Shown: positions 1 through 7,468, counted from the first letter of the stretch. The stretch is 18,578 nt of DNA from Endomicrobiia bacterium (GCA_009782015.1 WQUP01000263.1:1-18578), one strand, 5' to 3'. Numbers and translations: made by a program. The notes: generated by a model from the letters alone, not told the origin.

Positions 1-101
1 ATGACATGGCGGGGCATGGGTTTTTGGAGAAACCCAAAGGTTTTGTATTTTGCCGTTGCTAAACTTCCAAACTTCTAATCATCTAAACTTCCGCCTTTAG
101 A
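1..101. repeat. Left-edge intergenic region with a half-copy of intergenic repeat family A
   Basis: No gene is visible here. A small stem-loop, GGGTTT/AAACCC, lies at 18-35 and is followed by T-rich sequence; it could be a weak terminator for a gene beyond the left edge. From about 46 to 93 the sequence has TTTGCCGTTGC followed by AACTTC-rich units. This resembles the core and right arm of the palindromes at 5094-5198 and 17717-17830, but the left arm is missing and the units are degenerate. Confidence 0.4.
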
Positions 102-824
102 TTAACCTATGCGCAGCACATACTCGATAAACAGTATGAAAGCTGCGCCGACAAAAAGCATTACCGGGGCTTTTCTGTTTTTGCATTTGTGGGTTTCGGG
201 GATGAGGTCTGAGGCGGCTAGAAAAATGAACGAGCCTGCGGTTGCGCCCAGCAGCGCGCCTAGTATTTCCGGCGACACGTTTCTGAATAGAAATATTCCC
301 AAAAGAGTCCCGAGAGGCGTAAACAATGCCGTCATCATGGAAAAGTTTAATATTTTTTTGCGCGAAGCGCCGCTGTGCAGCAAAATGCCGGATATAGTTA
401 TTCCGTCGGGAAGTTTGTGAAGTATTACGGCCAGAGTCATAAAAACGCCTGTACCCGAGCCTGCTTCAAAGCCTACGGCCATTATAAGCCCGTCAAGAAG
501 AGAATGAAACGAAAGACCTATAACGGAAGCAGTATGAGCCGGGGAATGCGTTTCGCATTCGTCGTCATCGTGCGAAGGATGAAATAAGACTATAAACTGC
601 AGGAAAAACATCGCGAGAAAACCTATCAAAACATAAAATACCGCGTGAGGATTTGCAGCGATCCCTTCGGGTATCAGATGCGTAAAAGCTATGGCAAGCA
701 TCACGCCTGCGGCAAAATTTATTACAAGAATAGAGTTTCTTTCGGACCACTCGTGAAATTTCAAAACAAGCCCGGCCCCAAGCATCGCCGCGGACGCGGC
801 TATAAGCGAATAGATTATTTCCAT
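102..824 (-). CDS. ZIP-family divalent metal transporter
   Basis: This 240-residue polytopic membrane protein is predicted to move zinc or a related divalent metal across the inner membrane into the cytoplasm. Metal-site motifs typical of ZIP proteins are visible: HLIPE at about residues 49-53, HSLLDG at about 107-112 and HKLPDG at about 136-141. A His/Asp-rich cytoplasmic loop (HPSHDDDEC...HSPAH, about 82-97) lies between the third and fourth membrane segments. About eight hydrophobic segments and the length fit the bacterial ZIP family. The ATG at 824 is preceded by GGAG at good spacing, which supports this start. A TATAAT box at 854-859 lies just upstream. The metal specificity cannot be read from the sequence. 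Family assignment is secure. Confidence 0.9.
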   Translation of the reverse strand: MEIIYSLIAASAAMLGAGLVLKFHEWSERNSILVINFAAGVMLAIAFTHLIPEGIAANPHAVFYVLIGFLAMFFLQFIVLFHPSHDDDECETHSPAHTASVIGLSFHSLLDGLIMAVGFEAGSGTGVFMTLAVILHKLPDGITISGILLHSGASRKKILNFSMMTALFTPLGTLLGIFLFRNVSPEILGALLGATAGSFIFLAASDLIPETHKCKNRKAPVMLFVGAAFILFIEYVLRIG

Positions 825-882
825 ACGGTTCTCCGTAAATAAAATTTAGGAGTATTATACAAAAAGCAGAGTGAAGAGTGGA
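825..882 (-). promoter_or_regulatory. Putative promoter and leader of the ZIP transporter gene
   Basis: On the minus strand a perfect TATAAT (854-859) has TCCACT 17 nt upstream (877-882), which matches the -35 consensus at only three of six positions and lies inside the neighbouring repeat. The predicted transcript start is near 847, giving a leader of about 23 nt. The leader contains ACGG-AGAA-CCGT, a 4-bp stem that would partly enclose the GGAG ribosome-binding site. The -10 box is convincing, the -35 box is not. Confidence 0.45.
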
Positions 883-987
883 GAGCGAAAAGACAGAGTG
901 AAGAGTGAGGAGTGGAGAGTGAAGATACGGCAAAGACAACGCCGTTGCAGTATCTTCACTCTCCACTCCTCACTCTTCACTCTTCCG
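868..987. repeat. Intergenic palindrome B1 (heptamer arms, family B)
   Basis: A perfect 33-bp inverted repeat (895-927 and 951-983) is separated by 23 nt. Each arm is a run of GAGTGRR-type heptamers ending in GAAGATA. The spacer, GGCAAAGACAACGCCGTTGC, matches the core of the family A palindromes. Positions 870-890 carry an additional degenerate GAGTGAA array. The element fills the gap between the stop of the outer-membrane protein gene and the ZIP promoter. Its right arm is identical over 33 bp to 6674-6706. Confidence 0.9.
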
Positions 988-1779
988 TTAAACCGTATAT
1001 CTCAAGCCCAGATAAAAATCGATGGCGCTCATGGATAGGTATTCGCTGCGGTACTCGGTCATTGAGCCGAGGTACCATATCTTCATGCCTGCGTCCAAAT
1101 TCAAATGTTTTGTCAGGGTATGGCTCACGCCGAAATCAAAAGAAAGAGAAAACATGTCTTTCTCGGAATTTTTTGCGCGCGGCAAATCGTTTTTTACATG
1201 CGTCGCGCCAAAACCTATACCGCCGTAAACCGTGAGGGAGTTTATTGCAGGCGAAGATTCATACAGAAAGTTGACCATATAAGAACGGAACGACTGGCTT
1301 ATCGGCGGGAAATATCCGAAAGTTTGGCTGACTTTGGTTCTCTGCGAATACTCAAGCTCCATTCTGAAATTGGCGAGTTTTACGCCCAATGAAGCCAACC
1401 CCGTAAAAGCTATATCGCTGCTGTCGTCGGAAAAGCTGTAATAATCTCCTGTCCAAGAGTCGTAGTAACCGCCAAGATCAAAACTCGCCAAGACTCCGGA
1501 AAACGCGCCTTTTAACGCAAAGTACGGCCTTGCCGAAATATTTTGGCTCTGAGCCGCTGCCGGCTGAGCAGCTCTTGGCTGAACAGCCCTTGGCTGAGGC
1601 AGCTGCTGTTGCGGGCTGTAACCTTGATCATCCCGATAGTACTGACCCTGATCTTCATATATGTATTGATCGTAATATTGGTCAAAACCAAAGTCGGAGT
1701 TCTCCTGCTGCTCCTGAGCAAAAGCCGGAGACACGAACGCCGCAAACAATAAAAATAAAAAGATTGTTTTTTTAATCAT
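988..1779 (-). CDS. Outer-membrane beta-barrel protein with Gln/Tyr-rich N-terminal linker
   Basis: The 263-residue product starts with a clear Sec signal peptide (MIKK, hydrophobic core, cleavage after about AFA at residue 21). A low-complexity segment follows, first rich in Gln, Tyr and Asp, then Pro-Ala-Gln (to about residue 80). From about residue 82 to the end, alternating hydrophobic/polar strands with many aromatics (YGGIGFGATHV, FYLGLRYTV at the C terminus) fit a small barrel of about eight strands, as in OmpA- or Opa-like barrels. A terminal aromatic-containing strand is expected for BAM-mediated insertion. GGAG lies 6 nt before the ATG at 1779. The stop codon sits in TAACGGAAG, at the edge of repeat B1. 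The specific function is unknown; it could be a structural or adhesin-type porin-like protein. Confidence 0.75.
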   Translation of the reverse strand: MIKKTIFLFLLFAAFVSPAFAQEQQENSDFGFDQYYDQYIYEDQGQYYRDDQGYSPQQQLPQPRAVQPRAAQPAAAQSQNISARPYFALKGAFSGVLASFDLGGYYDSWTGDYYSFSDDSSDIAFTGLASLGVKLANFRMELEYSQRTKVSQTFGYFPPISQSFRSYMVNFLYESSPAINSLTVYGGIGFGATHVKNDLPRAKNSEKDMFSLSFDFGVSHTLTKHLNLDAGMKIWYLGSMTEYRSEYLSMSAIDFYLGLRYTV

Positions 1780-1789
1780 TTCAAACTCC

Positions 1790-1804
1790 GTGCGAATATT
1801 ATAA
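1790..1804 (-). promoter_or_regulatory. Putative -10 box of the outer-membrane protein gene
   Basis: A perfect TATAAT on the minus strand at 1798-1803 predicts a start near 1791, about 12 nt before the ATG at 1779 with GGAG between them. No good -35 box is seen at 15-18 nt spacing, so the promoter call rests on the -10 box and its position. Confidence 0.4.
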
Positions 1805-1836
1805 TGTAAAAACGCATTTGCGGCATCCGTTATTGC

Positions 1837-1915
1837 GAAACGGATGAAATGGCAGATAAAATAGATGCGGCAGTGAAGTGCCTTTTTATCTATTAACTAT
1901 TAACTGCCGTTTGCA
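1837..1915. repeat. Degenerate intergenic repeat C0 (TTAACTA units)
   Basis: The divergent gap between the outer-membrane protein gene and the methionine-synthase reactivation gene holds TATTAACTATTAACTGCCGTT (about 1891-1911). This matches the outer end of the family C palindromes at 9799, 11984 and 14122. The opposing arm is poorly preserved (GGCAGATAAAATAGA near 1850). A small GGCA/TGCC stem followed by TTTTTA lies at about 1870-1887 and might terminate transcription weakly. Confidence 0.45.
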
Positions 1916-1927
1916 ATATGGTAAAAT

Positions 1928-2575
1928 ATGCGCATGAACATAAACGTTTCCAACATCAAAATATCTTATGAAGACGTATTGCAGAGGCTCGGCTATCTGA
2001 AAACGTCGGAACGTCCGGACCAAAAGCTTGAAACCGAGATAAAAGAATGCATTGAAACCGCCCAAAAGCTTATTGCGCCAAAGGCGGTAATCGCTTTTGA
2101 GAATATAACCGTGTCCGGCAGCATTGTTGCTTTTGAGAACGGATATAAAATAGAAAGTTCGCAGGTTGCCAAGCTTTTAAAAGATTGTTTTAAGGCATAC
2201 GGGGTTGCCGTGACAATAGGTCCCGCGCTTGAAAAGAAGCGGAATGAGTTTATAGCGCAGAAAGAAACTTTTAAAGCCGTTATTTTGGACGCGGCCGGCG
2301 CTGTCGCTGCTGAAGAAGCGGTATCAACGGCTAACAAGCAGATAACAGAGTTTGAGCGGACGCATAATAATAAAACATCAAAGAGGTTTTCGGCAGGTTA
2401 CGGAGACTGGCTGCTTGCGAAGCAGAAAGAGTTTTTAGAGTGGCTCGGCGCCGCCAACATCGGCATACGCCTTAACAATTCTTTCCAAATGCAGCCGGAA
2501 AAGTCCGTTTCTGCCGTTATCGGCGTTAAAGTTGTCATTGCGAGCCCTGAAAGGGCGCGGCAATCTAGAACATAA
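1928..2575 (+). CDS. Stand-alone vitamin B12-dependent methionine synthase reactivation-domain protein
   Basis: This 215-residue protein matches the C-terminal activation domain of MetH, which binds S-adenosylmethionine and, with an electron donor, remethylates oxidised cob(II)alamin. The hallmark segment RFSAGYGDWLLAKQ followed by FLEWLGAANIGIRLN and PEKSVSAVIGV is clear (about residues 154-202). The domain is normally the C terminus of MetH, but here it is a separate gene directly upstream of a MetH lacking it, so the two products probably work as a complex. The start is uncertain: ATG codons lie at 1928 and 1934, neither has a ribosome-binding site, and TAAAAT at 1922-1927 would place a transcript start at the second ATG. 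The last ~13 residues (from about VVIASPERARQ) are encoded by a palindromic repeat and are not part of the domain. Confidence 0.85.
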   Translation: MRMNINVSNIKISYEDVLQRLGYLKTSERPDQKLETEIKECIETAQKLIAPKAVIAFENITVSGSIVAFENGYKIESSQVAKLLKDCFKAYGVAVTIGPALEKKRNEFIAQKETFKAVILDAAGAVAAEEAVSTANKQITEFERTHNNKTSKRFSAGYGDWLLAKQKEFLEWLGAANIGIRLNNSFQMQPEKSVSAVIGVKVVIASPERARQSRT

Positions 2576-2638
2576 TGATGTCGTTTATGTTAGCTTTCTG
2601 GATTGCTTCGTCAGAACTTTGTTCTTCCTCGCAATGAC
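2534..2638. repeat. Palindromic repeat of the GTCATTGCGAG type (family D), two units facing each other
   Basis: GTCATTGCGAG at 2534 and CTCGCAATGAC ending at 2638 form terminal inverted repeats. Each half has the form GTCATTGCGAG, small variable hairpin, CG..GCAATCYAGA. The variable hairpins are CCCT-gaa-AGGG on the left and GAAC-aaa-GTTC on the right. A single unit recurs at 6626-6662 inside another palindrome. Similar repeats occur in many unrelated bacteria. The element supplies the 3' end and stop codon of the reactivation-domain gene and fills most of the gap to metH. Confidence 0.9.
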
Positions 2639-2671
2639 GTCAAGTATAGTCATTATTGTATAAAGGATTAA

Positions 2672-5125
2672 ATGATGGACAAACAACACTTTCTTGATTT
2701 ACTAAAGAGCCGCGTTTTAATAATGGACGGCGCGACCGGAACCCAGCTTCAGAAAAAGAAGTATCTTGACGATGTTGAAATACCCGAAGAACTGAATATA
2801 AAGTTTCCGGAGAGGATTTCGGAGATTTACAAGTCTTATGCAGATGCCGGCTCTGACATTATTCTCGCCAACACTTTCGGCGCAAACCCTATCCGCCTTA
2901 AACAGCACAATCTTCTGGATAAAGCCGACGACATAATAAGAGAAGGCATTGCCCTCATAAGAAAAGCCGGCAAGGCCGGCTGCATAGCCGCGGGAGACAT
3001 ATCATCGCTAGGCGAATACGTACAGCCTTTGGGACAGCTTTCTTTTGACGATGCTTACGAAGCGTTTTCTTTTCAGGTAGCCTTGCTGCAAAAATACGGG
3101 GCGGACATTATCGTCATAGAGACAATGACGGAAATAAAAGAGCTAAAAGCCGCGATACTTGCCGCAAAAGACAACTTTAACGGAGCAATTATTGCCCAGA
3201 TGACTTTTACGCAGGACGGGATGACAGTAACCGGCACTGACATAAAAAGTTTTCTTGCAATGGCTGAAAGTCTCGGCGTTGACGCTGTCGGCCTCAACTG
3301 TTCCGTCGGCGCAAAAGATTTAGCGCGTATGGCAAAAACTCTTTGCGCAAGCACAAATCTCCCGGTCTCATTTAAGCCAAACGCCGGCATGCCGGTACTA
3401 ATAAACCGCGAAACGCGGTTTCCGGGAACGGTTGAAGAGTTTGTGGAATCAAGCCTTGAAGCTTACTCTTACGGCGTAAACATGTTCGGCGGATGCTGCG
3501 GGACGGATCCCGTCTTTATTAAGGCGTTAGCAACGGAATTAAAAAATAAAGCTCCGGTTGCACGCAATATAAAAAAGAGATTTTATCTCTCGTCAAGGAC
3601 GAAGGCCTTTGATGTAAACGAGATGAAACGCCCGATAGTTATCGGCGAAAGAATAAATCCTACCGGAAGAAAGAAATTTCAGGAAGAACTTTTAAACGGA
3701 GCGTTCTCGCTTGTCAAGGACGAGGCGCGCGCTCAGGCCGCGGCAGGCGCAAATCTGCTTGACGTTAACATGGGCGTGCCCGGCGTTGACGAAGTAAACC
3801 TGCTTGCGCAGGCCGTAAACCAAATACAAGAAATAGTTTCAATTCCGCTTTGCATAGATTCGAGCAACCCTAAAGCTTTAGAAGAAGCCGTAAAAAACTG
3901 CGCAGGCAAACCGCTTATTAACTCCGTAAACGGCGAGGAAGCTAAGCTTGAAGCTATTTTGCCGATAGCGAAAAGATACGGCTGCGGGCTTATAGCTTTG
4001 ACAACCGACGACGAAGGCATACCGAAAACAGCGGAACGCAGGCTTGCCATAGCAAAAAAAATTATAAAAAAAGCCGACGCCGTAGGCGTTAAAAGAGAAA
4101 ACATTATTTTCGATTATCTTGTGCTTGCAGTAAGCTCGTCTCCGGAACAAACAGGCGAAACATTAAAAGCCATGCGCGAATCGAAAAAGCTGTACCCCGA
4201 ATGCAAAACGCTTTTGGGCGTATCAAACATCTCGTTCGGCCTGCCGTCGCGCCAAACCGTCAACTCAACTTTTCTAAAAATGGCTCTTGAAGCCGGCTTA
4301 GATTTCGCAATAATCAACCCCCACGAATCCTGGGGGGTCTTCGACCCCCTTGCTAAACAGCTTCTGGAGAACAAAGATCCGGGCGCCGTTAAATACATGG
4401 AGGCGAACGCCTCCTTTAAGAAGCCTGCGGTAAAACAAGAGAGCGCAGCTCTCCCGCTCGCCAGACAGCTGTATTTTGCCGTCTTAAACGGCAACAAAGA
4501 GGCCGTCCCCGCCGTAGTCTCTCAAATAATAAATGGGGTCAATGACCCCAGGGGCAATGACCCCGGGGTCGAAGACCCCTTTAAGACGGTGAGCGACAAT
4601 GTGTTGGAAGCGTTAAATCTTGTCGGCGAGAAGTTTGCGGCAAAAGAATTTTTCCTTCCGCAGATAATAATGTCTGCCGAAGCAGCCCAGGCGGCGTTTG
4701 CAATCGTAAAGAAAACTCTAAAAAAGGCATCGAACGATGCCGGGAAAGTTATAATCGCTACGGTTAAAGGCGACATGCACGACATAGGCAAAAATATTGT
4801 GGGCGCGGTTTTGGAAAGTTACGGCTTTGAAGTTATAGACATGGGCATAAACGTTGACGCGCGGGATATAATAGACAAGGCGCAGGAAATAAACCCGCTT
4901 GCAATAGGGCTTTCAGCCCTTATGACCACAACAATGCCGGAAATGGAAAAAGCGGTAAACTTGAGAAATGCCTTGGGCGTTAAAGCAAAAATAATAGTCG
5001 GCGGAGCCGCGGTAACCAAGAAGTTCGCCGACGAAATCGGCGCGGACTCTTATGCAAAAGACGCGATGGAAACGGCGAGGTACATAAAAGGCCTAACGGC
5101 AGAAGCTGAGAAGTTGAGAAGCTGA
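2672..5125 (+). CDS. metH: Cobalamin-dependent methionine synthase (MetH) lacking the reactivation domain
   Basis: The enzyme transfers a methyl group from methyltetrahydrofolate to homocysteine through bound cobalamin in the cytoplasm. Residues 1 to ~300 are the homocysteine-binding barrel, with zinc ligands Cys210 (GLNCSVG) and Cys275/276 (GGCCGTDP). The pterin-binding domain starts at about 324 (IGERINPTGR). The cap and B12-binding domains follow, with the cobalt-ligand motif DMHDIG at 701-706 (His703). At 817 residues it ends after the B12 domain, against roughly 1,200 for full-length MetH; the missing activation domain is the gene immediately upstream. AAAGGA at 2662-2667 suits the second ATG (2675) slightly better than the first. 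Oddities: residues ~622-636 come from three tandem 15-bp repeats, and the last residues (about AEAEKLRS) and stop come from intergenic palindrome A1. Confidence 0.95.
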   Translation: MMDKQHFLDLLKSRVLIMDGATGTQLQKKKYLDDVEIPEELNIKFPERISEIYKSYADAGSDIILANTFGANPIRLKQHNLLDKADDIIREGIALIRKAGKAGCIAAGDISSLGEYVQPLGQLSFDDAYEAFSFQVALLQKYGADIIVIETMTEIKELKAAILAAKDNFNGAIIAQMTFTQDGMTVTGTDIKSFLAMAESLGVDAVGLNCSVGAKDLARMAKTLCASTNLPVSFKPNAGMPVLINRETRFPGTVEEFVESSLEAYSYGVNMFGGCCGTDPVFIKALATELKNKAPVARNIKKRFYLSSRTKAFDVNEMKRPIVIGERINPTGRKKFQEELLNGAFSLVKDEARAQAAAGANLLDVNMGVPGVDEVNLLAQAVNQIQEIVSIPLCIDSSNPKALEEAVKNCAGKPLINSVNGEEAKLEAILPIAKRYGCGLIALTTDDEGIPKTAERRLAIAKKIIKKADAVGVKRENIIFDYLVLAVSSSPEQTGETLKAMRESKKLYPECKTLLGVSNISFGLPSRQTVNSTFLKMALEAGLDFAIINPHESWGVFDPLAKQLLENKDPGAVKYMEANASFKKPAVKQESAALPLARQLYFAVLNGNKEAVPAVVSQIINGVNDPRGNDPGVEDPFKTVSDNVLEALNLVGEKFAAKEFFLPQIIMSAEAAQAAFAIVKKTLKKASNDAGKVIIATVKGDMHDIGKNIVGAVLESYGFEVIDMGINVDARDIIDKAQEINPLAIGLSALMTTTMPEMEKAVNLRNALGVKAKIIVGGAAVTKKFADEIGADSYAKDAMETARYIKGLTAEAEKLRS
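4333..4349. repeat. GGGGGTC/GACCCCC hairpin inside metH
   Basis: GGGGGTC-TTC-GACCCCC forms a perfect 7-bp stem in the coding sequence (around residues 554-559, HESWGVFDP). Its inner 15 bp are the exact reverse complement of the third tandem unit at 4565-4579. It may be a second insertion of the same repeat in the loop after the conserved INP motif. Confidence 0.6.
4535..4579. repeat. Three tandem 15-bp palindromic units inside metH
   Basis: Units at 4535-4549, 4550-4564 and 4565-4579 follow the pattern (G/A)GGG(T/G)C-AAT/GAA-GACCCC, with a shared GACCCC or ATGACCCC end. They encode GVNDP, RGNDP and GVEDP. The 15-bp period keeps the reading frame. They fall in the region just before the B12-binding cap domain. 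Confidence 0.85.
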
Positions 5126-5198
5126 GAAGTTGGGCAAAGACAAAGACTTTGCCGTTGCTCAGCTTCCCAGCTTCTCAGCTCTCTCAACTTCTAATTAA
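5094..5198. repeat. Intergenic palindrome A1 (GAAGYTGA octamer arms, family A)
   Basis: The left arm (about 5102-5135) is a tandem array of GAAGYTGA octamers. The right arm (about 5157-5192) is the complementary TCARCTTC array. The core GCAAAGACAAAGACTTTGCC contains its own GGCAAAG/CTTTGCC stem. The left end reads CTAACGGCAGAAGCTGAG and overlaps the last metH codons. The right end abuts the ATG of the next gene. Confidence 0.9.
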
Positions 5199-5199
5199 C

Positions 5200-6588
5200 A
5201 TGAAAAATCTTTCCGACGACCTAAAAATTAAAGTACTGCCCTGGCTTGTCACAATCGCCATGTTTATGCAGATGCTTGACGGCTCGGTATTAAATACCGC
5301 GCTGCCGGCTATTGCAAAAAGTTTCGGCGAAAACCCTCTGCAGATGCAGGCTGTCGTCATAGCGTACATGCTTTCCGTGGCTATTTTTCTGCCAATCTCC
5401 GGATGGCTTGCCGACAGGTTCGGCGTGCGGAAAATTTTTACTATTGCCGTGGCCGGTTTTACAATAGGCTCGCTTTTGTGCGCTTTATCGTCGTCGCTTA
5501 CCCAGCTCACTTTGGCGCGAATAGTGCAGGGAATGGGCGGCGCGCTTCTTGTGCCTGTCGGAAGGCTTGCGGTATTGAGGGTTTACCCGAGAAGCCAGTT
5601 TGTAAAAGTTCTAAGTTTTATAGTTCTTCCGGCTTTGATAGGCCCTTTGATAGGTCCGACTGTCGGCGGCCTGCTTGTGCAGTACGCGACGTGGCACTGG
5701 ATATTTTTAATCAACATTCCCATAGGCATAGCGTGCATTGCGGCGATATTCTTTTTTATGCCGATTATAAAAGCCGTGCACGTTCACAGCTTTGACTGGA
5801 TAGGCTTTTTTTTATTCGATTCGGCGGTTCTGCTTCTTTTCATATTCTCCCTTCTTCATTCGAGATTGTACGTTTTGCTTATCGCGGTAATACTGATTTT
5901 GCTTTACTGCCTGCACGCGCTAAACAAAAAAAACGCTCTTTTCGACCTTAAAATGTTTAAGGTTAGAGGCTGCTCCGTGGGCACGGCCGGAAACTTTTTT
6001 GCGCGGCTGGGCGGAGGCTCGATGCCGTTTCTTGCGCCGCTTTTCCTGCAAACTGCTCTCGGATATAATCCCGCGCAGTCCGGACTTATGCTTTTGCCCA
6101 TGGGCGTAACGGCGATTTTTGCGAAATCCATAGTAAATTCGGCGATAATAAAGCTGGGATACAGAAAGTTTCTGCTCATCAACACTTTTCTGCTGGGCAG
6201 CTTTATAATTATGCTGTCGCTTATAACGCCGTCCGCTCCGGTATATGCAATACTCGCCGTATTTTCGCTTTTTGGAATGTCAAACTCTTTGCAGTTTACC
6301 GCTATCAACACGCTTTCCCTGATAGATTTGCCCGACAACATGATAAGCGGCGGAAACGCCATGATGTCAGTGGTTATGCAGATTTCGATGGCCATGGGAG
6401 TGGCTTTGGGAGCATTTTTGCTCGCTTATATAGGAAGGTTTCAGATCGAGGCAAAAGGAGCCGTAAATATTTTGCAGACTTTTCACATAACATATATTAT
6501 AATAGGCGCGGTATCGGCGCTGAGCATGCTTGTTTTCATTTTTGTACCGAAAGACGCGGGAACGGCAATACAAAAGAGTGAGGAGTGA
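5200..6588 (+). CDS. MdtD-like multidrug transporter of the DHA2 major-facilitator family
   Basis: This 462-residue inner-membrane proton antiporter resembles E. coli MdtD in length and motifs. LDGSVLNTALP (26-36) is the DHA2 motif in the first helix. GWLADRFGVRKIF (68-80) is motif A between helices 2 and 3. RIVQGMGGALLVPVGR (107-122) is motif B. GPLIGPTVGG (148-157) is the antiporter motif C. Many further hydrophobic segments follow to the C terminus. The ATG at 5200 is chosen over an upstream TTG (5149) because that extension would lie wholly in repeat A1; no ribosome-binding site is evident, so coupling to metH is possible. The C terminus (about KSEE) and the stop are encoded by repeat B2. 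Substrate is unknown; only the family is secure. Confidence 0.88.
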   Translation: MKNLSDDLKIKVLPWLVTIAMFMQMLDGSVLNTALPAIAKSFGENPLQMQAVVIAYMLSVAIFLPISGWLADRFGVRKIFTIAVAGFTIGSLLCALSSSLTQLTLARIVQGMGGALLVPVGRLAVLRVYPRSQFVKVLSFIVLPALIGPLIGPTVGGLLVQYATWHWIFLINIPIGIACIAAIFFFMPIIKAVHVHSFDWIGFFLFDSAVLLLFIFSLLHSRLYVLLIAVILILLYCLHALNKKNALFDLKMFKVRGCSVGTAGNFFARLGGGSMPFLAPLFLQTALGYNPAQSGLMLLPMGVTAIFAKSIVNSAIIKLGYRKFLLINTFLLGSFIIMLSLITPSAPVYAILAVFSLFGMSNSLQFTAINTLSLIDLPDNMISGGNAMMSVVMQISMAMGVALGAFLLAYIGRFQIEAKGAVNILQTFHITYIIIGAVSALSMLVFIFVPKDAGTAIQKSEE

Positions 6589-6712
6589 AGAGTGGAGAGT
6601 GAAGATACGACAAAGGATTTTTGTCGTCATTGCGAGACGGCAAAGCCGTCGAAGCAATCCAGAGCAGTTGCCGTATCTTCACTCTCCACTCCTCACTCTT
6701 CACTCTGCCGTT
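6561..6712. repeat. Intergenic palindrome B2 with a nested GTCATTGCGAG unit
   Basis: Arms at 6575-6607 and 6674-6706 (33 bp, two mismatches) consist of GAGTGRR heptamers. Both outer ends carry AACGGCA (6561-6567, and the complement at 6706-6712). The interior holds CGACAAA/TTTGTCG (6608-6626) and a family D unit (6626-6662) with its own ACGGC-aaa-GCCGT hairpin. The left arm overlaps the stop of the transporter gene. The right end runs into the ribosome-binding site of the next gene. Confidence 0.9.
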
Positions 6713-6726
6713 GAAAGGAGCTTCGC

Positions 6727-7407
6727 ATGAATAAAGCATTATTTTTGATTACTCTACTTATTTTTACAGGCCTTGTCTGCATTACGGGCTGTTTCGGGCC
6801 TAAATCGCCTGATGCGGTTACGCAGGAAACGTCCGGCGGATACAGAGTTACCGACGACGGCGAAAAAACGGCGGTGATAATAGCCGGAGCATACAATAAT
6901 ATAGAGATCGGCGAAATAAAAAATTTCAGGGAAAGAATCGAGTGGAGCGACGAGAAAAACAATCTCTACTCCATGGATTTCAGCGACGAAGGAAGCCCGA
7001 TGTACATCAAAGGCAGGGGAAACATAATATACATAGCCGTAAAAGTGCGTCCGGGCTCGTATAAACTCAACGGTTTCAAGCTGCGCGCCTGGGATGCGGC
7101 CGGCTTTTATAATATAGACTTCGGGCAAAGATATTCCGCCGCTTTCAGCGTTGCCGGCGGGGACGTTGTTTTTGTCGGCATTTTAAGGACTTTGTTTGAC
7201 AAATTTTCTTTTTCAAAATTCAACAATCCCGGAAGCAGCGATATAAAGTTGGCGGTTTATCTGGAAAACGGCAAAGACGACTTATATAAAATAAAAAACT
7301 TTTACAACCTGATAACCTCAAAAGAAGTAAAAACAAGCCTTATGTACTGGAACGACAAATATCCCGGCAGAACGGAAACGGTAACGGCAATGGTAAATGG
7401 TAAATGA
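6727..7407 (+). CDS. Lipoprotein of unknown function
   Basis: The 226-residue product begins with a lipoprotein signal peptide; the lipobox ITGC places the lipidated cysteine at residue 22. It is followed by GPKSPD, without Asp at +2, so outer-membrane or periplasmic-facing anchoring is possible. The mature part is predicted mostly beta, with segments IIYIAVKVRPGSYKLNGFKL and AFSVAGGDVVFVGIL that resemble the PGxY...G.vvYvG pattern of small carbohydrate-binding-like beta domains in other lipoproteins, but no family is claimed. The ATG at 6727 has AAGGAG at 6715-6720, lying just past repeat B2. Its last residues (about MVNGK) and its stop lie in repeat E. It converges on the DUF5672 gene. Confidence 0.7.
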   Translation: MNKALFLITLLIFTGLVCITGCFGPKSPDAVTQETSGGYRVTDDGEKTAVIIAGAYNNIEIGEIKNFRERIEWSDEKNNLYSMDFSDEGSPMYIKGRGNIIYIAVKVRPGSYKLNGFKLRAWDAAGFYNIDFGQRYSAAFSVAGGDVVFVGILRTLFDKFSFSKFNNPGSSDIKLAVYLENGKDDLYKIKNFYNLITSKEVKTSLMYWNDKYPGRTETVTAMVNGK

Positions 7408-7468
7408 TAAATGGTTAATTATTGAGCGCGCTTTGCGCGCTCCGGCATTTACCATTGCCGTTACCTGT
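7380..7468. repeat. Intergenic palindrome E (AATGGTA heptamer arms) between convergent genes
   Basis: The ends are a perfect 20-bp inverted pair, GGTAACGGCAATGGTAAATG, at about 7380-7399 and complementary at about 7445-7464. The left arm continues as AATGGTA-type heptamers to about 7420. The core is a strong hairpin, GAGCGCGC-TTT-GCGCGCTC (7424-7442). The element holds the stop codons of both flanking genes (7405-7407 plus, 7461-7463 minus). It could act as a two-way transcription barrier, although neither side has a long T-run. Confidence 0.9.

Noticed and set aside
565..966. Minus-strand open frame of 133 codons overlapping the ZIP gene and repeat B1
   Set aside because: It is in another frame of the ZIP gene, and its N terminus is translated repeat; no domain or ribosome-binding site.
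868..985. Tandem units considered as a CRISPR array
   Set aside because: Units are 7 bp, contiguous and without spacers; the arms are inverted copies. No cas genes are present.
2964..2980. AGCCGGC/GCCGGCT palindrome in metH
   Set aside because: It lies in codons for KAGKAGC, residues plausible for the family; no second copy or array was found, so chance is likely.
5149..5199. TTG-initiated N-terminal extension of the DHA2 transporter
   Set aside because: The added residues are encoded entirely by the right arm of repeat A1; the ATG at 5200 starts the family-typical N terminus.
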